This document shows positions 8,101-8,127 of a stretch of DNA of 8,127 bases, one piece after another. Numbering within the stretch: the first letter of the stretch is position 1; each line of letters starts with the position of its first letter. The translations under genes and the position numbers were made by a program. The notes under the pieces were generated by a model. It was not told where the DNA came from and ran no database searches. It was given only the letters and a program-made list of their open reading frames with translations. Source of the stretch: Thermoplasmata archaeon (GTDB lineage: Archaea > Thermoplasmatota > E2 > UBA202 > JdFR-43); contig JAGGYX010000136.1 in assembly GCA_021162305.1 (NCBI GenBank), forward strand, positions 1-8,127. The letters run 5' to 3'.

Positions 8101-8127
8101 TATTCCATAATCACATCCATGTATGGC
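5122..8127 (-). CDS. Giant cell-surface protein: NosD-type beta-helix, three PKD domains, PGF-CTERM anchor (5' end beyond the window)
   Basis: The frame is open from the stop at 5122 to the right edge: 1001 residues are visible and the start lies outside. A GTG at 7963-7965 could be mistaken for a start, but the 54 codons before it continue the same repeats (for example IYNCRYGIYGT), so it is internal. From the edge to about 6153 the protein is a right-handed parallel beta-helix of NosD/PbH1 type, with coils of about 18-27 residues and repeated N-x-x-x-x-N and NGI/YGI patterns. The helix closes with the GNYWDDYAGSD...DRDGIGD-like tail typical of NosD proteins (6007-6105). Three PKD domains follow (about 5716-5967, 5458-5703, 5203-5451), each with a WDFGDG-like core and a Y-x-KPG-x-Y-x-V strand. 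The C terminus is an archaeosortase-type anchor. About forty N-glycosylation sequons suggest heavy glycosylation. It probably acts outside the cell in adhesion, surface-layer structure or glycan binding; no catalytic residues can be assigned. Confidence 0.95.
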   Translation of the reverse strand, partial: AIHGCDYGIKIYHENFIANNSIYNCRYGIYGTEFSIEENKLWNNEHAIHATNNAVVKDCNLTDNGIAIEGGESHLINTFIYNGSINVGQFYFYNGSINGGSIYCTYAEFINSSIENEKEIECSIYASNTIFKKNKRISVDGIFWQCNFTENEIFELNNSYVKNCSFYKNSRGVVLKERNIVENNTFKDNDCAIFIEGDSNVIKNNSLINNQHALCLNSTKNNSIFNNTINLNENGVEISFSSQNRFLKNVFSNNTYAMDIEGNRISHFYNYFENNTINGYPSIYEINGSNFVINESYGFIGLVGCKNVTILNQNIGNNGKSIIIVNSINTSIVGSSIYNSRCGIYIFESENITVKNSSIFLNGVGISLRSSYFNSIINCGISNNNIGVNIFDIQKTDGGNYIDSEFEGNEIGILIQTMGGSKIYGKVDSIKIDGSQGNKVSGNVSKLTVRNAEASISNSEINEIETYSSNLEMENSLINRMSNEKSQLFMQKNEFKSIKCKKCNIQSTNNKFNSGNFEIFNSSIYAVYDEFYNGSHVKISSTNGNISNCIFHHNDFALEMDGNISIYNCSFYENKKAIYAMDGKITKGSIYNNTYGCILNGSVEIAGILFHHNDFALLLNSSHSIIHDNSFWKNYYGIIANENGNRIYHNNFVYNIINAMDESNNTWNLTYPHEGNYWDDYAGSDTNRDGIGDIPYEVGNSWDFYPLMSAYGNAAKIPNKLPNASFKFYPSSPFSFDTIVFIDTSYDENGKNDISSWQWSFGDGSTSNEQNPVHSYSKPGNYTVTLIVKDRAGEESEFHAVLNVTNLPPSASYSYDPKNASSYTMIQFFVSCSDKDGYIVNYTWDFGDGSTGYGSNASHKYSKPGIYKVVLTVVDDLNSTASYSQEIKIENRKPSADFEFYPENPKAGEKISFKDLSSDLDGKIVSWHWDFGDETASNGRNATHAYAKPGSYTVRLTVKDDDGGTATYEEVIEIKEKETPGFGFILLMIALALIAAMRKFK
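5124..5134 (-). promoter_or_regulatory. TATA box for the coiled-coil/elp3 pair, inside the end of the surface-protein gene
   Basis: On the minus strand this reads AAAATTTAAGT, with the TTTAAG core centred 27 bases before the ATG at 5101. That spacing predicts a leaderless transcript beginning at the start codon. The element overlaps the last lysine/phenylalanine codons and stop of the upstream surface-protein gene, so the downstream pair could be expressed independently despite the 20-base gap. Confidence 0.55.
5125..5190 (-). other. PGF-CTERM-like archaeosortase sorting signal
   Basis: The last 22 residues of the surface protein start with PGFGF, continue as a hydrophobic helix of about 15 residues, and end with the basic tail RKFK. 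This is the tripartite arrangement of PGF-CTERM signals, which archaeosortase A recognises; in haloarchaea the processed protein is then attached to a membrane lipid. No archaeosortase gene is in this window. A plain C-terminal membrane anchor is the alternative. Confidence 0.8.
5203..5967 (-). other. Three tandem PKD domains
   Basis: Three immunoglobulin-like PKD units of about 82 residues lie between the beta-helix and the anchor. Their cores read WQWSFGDGS, YTWDFGDGS and WHWDFGDET, each followed by SKPGNYTV-, SKPGIYKV- or AKPGSYTV-type strands. The third unit lacks the usual Gly after FGD. PKD domains usually act as extracellular spacers or in protein and glycan binding, so here they probably hold the helix away from the membrane. 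Confidence 0.93.
6280..6297 (-). repeat. 18-base direct repeat, copy 1 (encodes HHNDFAL)
   Basis: TGCAAAATCATTGTGATG occurs here and again, identically and in the same orientation, at 6457-6474. Both copies encode the FHHNDFAL stretch of beta-helix coils. The 177-base separation is 59 codons, so the repeats are in frame. They probably mark recent duplication or gene conversion of coils, not a regulatory element. Confidence 0.85.
6457..6474 (-). repeat. 18-base direct repeat, copy 2 (encodes HHNDFAL)
   Basis: This is the second exact copy of the 18-base unit at 6280-6297, in the same reading frame. The flanking bases differ between copies (G against A on the right), so the identity does not extend beyond the coil core. 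Confidence 0.85.
7833..7887 (-). repeat. 36-base-period tandem repeat encoding YNGSIN twice
   Basis: The 19-base string CATTTATGCTTCCATTATA occurs at 7833-7851 and again at 7869-7887, exactly 36 bases (12 codons) apart. It encodes two successive YNGSIN units, each carrying an N-glycosylation sequon. The spacing is about half a normal beta-helix coil, so the two units could lie on different faces of one coil. Confidence 0.85.

Overview
The window looks like part of a low-GC euryarchaeal chromosome, perhaps from a thermoplasmatote-type lineage; the lineage guess is weak. Four things point to archaea. The Elp3 has the archaeal-length CX4CX2C iron-sulfur motif. A UbiA-type prenyltransferase is present, as expected for ether-lipid synthesis. 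A surface protein ends in a PGF-CTERM-like archaeosortase signal. Several starts have no ribosome binding site but carry a TATA-like box about 25-35 bases upstream, which fits leaderless transcription. No tRNA, rRNA, CRISPR array or insertion sequence was found.

Layout, left to right. Positions 1-1473 (minus strand) hold nearly all of hsdM, the methyltransferase subunit of a type I restriction-modification system. It has no stop codon here, so its end, and probably hsdS/hsdR, lie beyond the left edge. A 134-base divergent promoter region separates it from a plus-strand gene (1608-2282) for a secreted protein of unknown function, which is followed by an oligo-T terminator. A second plus-strand gene (2364-3272) encodes a UbiA-family integral membrane prenyltransferase, possibly the digeranylgeranylglyceryl phosphate synthase of archaeal lipid synthesis. 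It converges on, and overlaps by eight bases, the minus-strand elp3 gene (3265-4845).

The rest of the window reads leftward on the minus strand: a giant surface protein gene (5122 to beyond 8127), then a 95-residue coiled-coil protein (4814-5101), then elp3. The gap between the first two is 20 bases, and the last two overlap by 26-32 bases. The three may be cotranscribed, but a good TATA-like box inside the last codons of the surface-protein gene suggests that the coiled-coil/elp3 pair has its own leaderless promoter.

The surface protein is a long right-handed beta-helix of NosD type, followed by three PKD domains and a C-terminal PGF-CTERM anchor. Its frame is open all the way to the right edge, so the GTG at 7965 is not its real start.

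The genes do not form one obvious pathway. They cover DNA modification (HsdM), tRNA wobble-uridine modification (Elp3), prenyl transfer (UbiA) and cell-surface structure (beta-helix/PKD protein and the small secreted protein). The least explained items are the secreted protein at 1608-2282, the coiled-coil protein coupled to elp3, and the atypical central part of the beta-helix. I see no convincing evidence for a wholly new multi-gene system.
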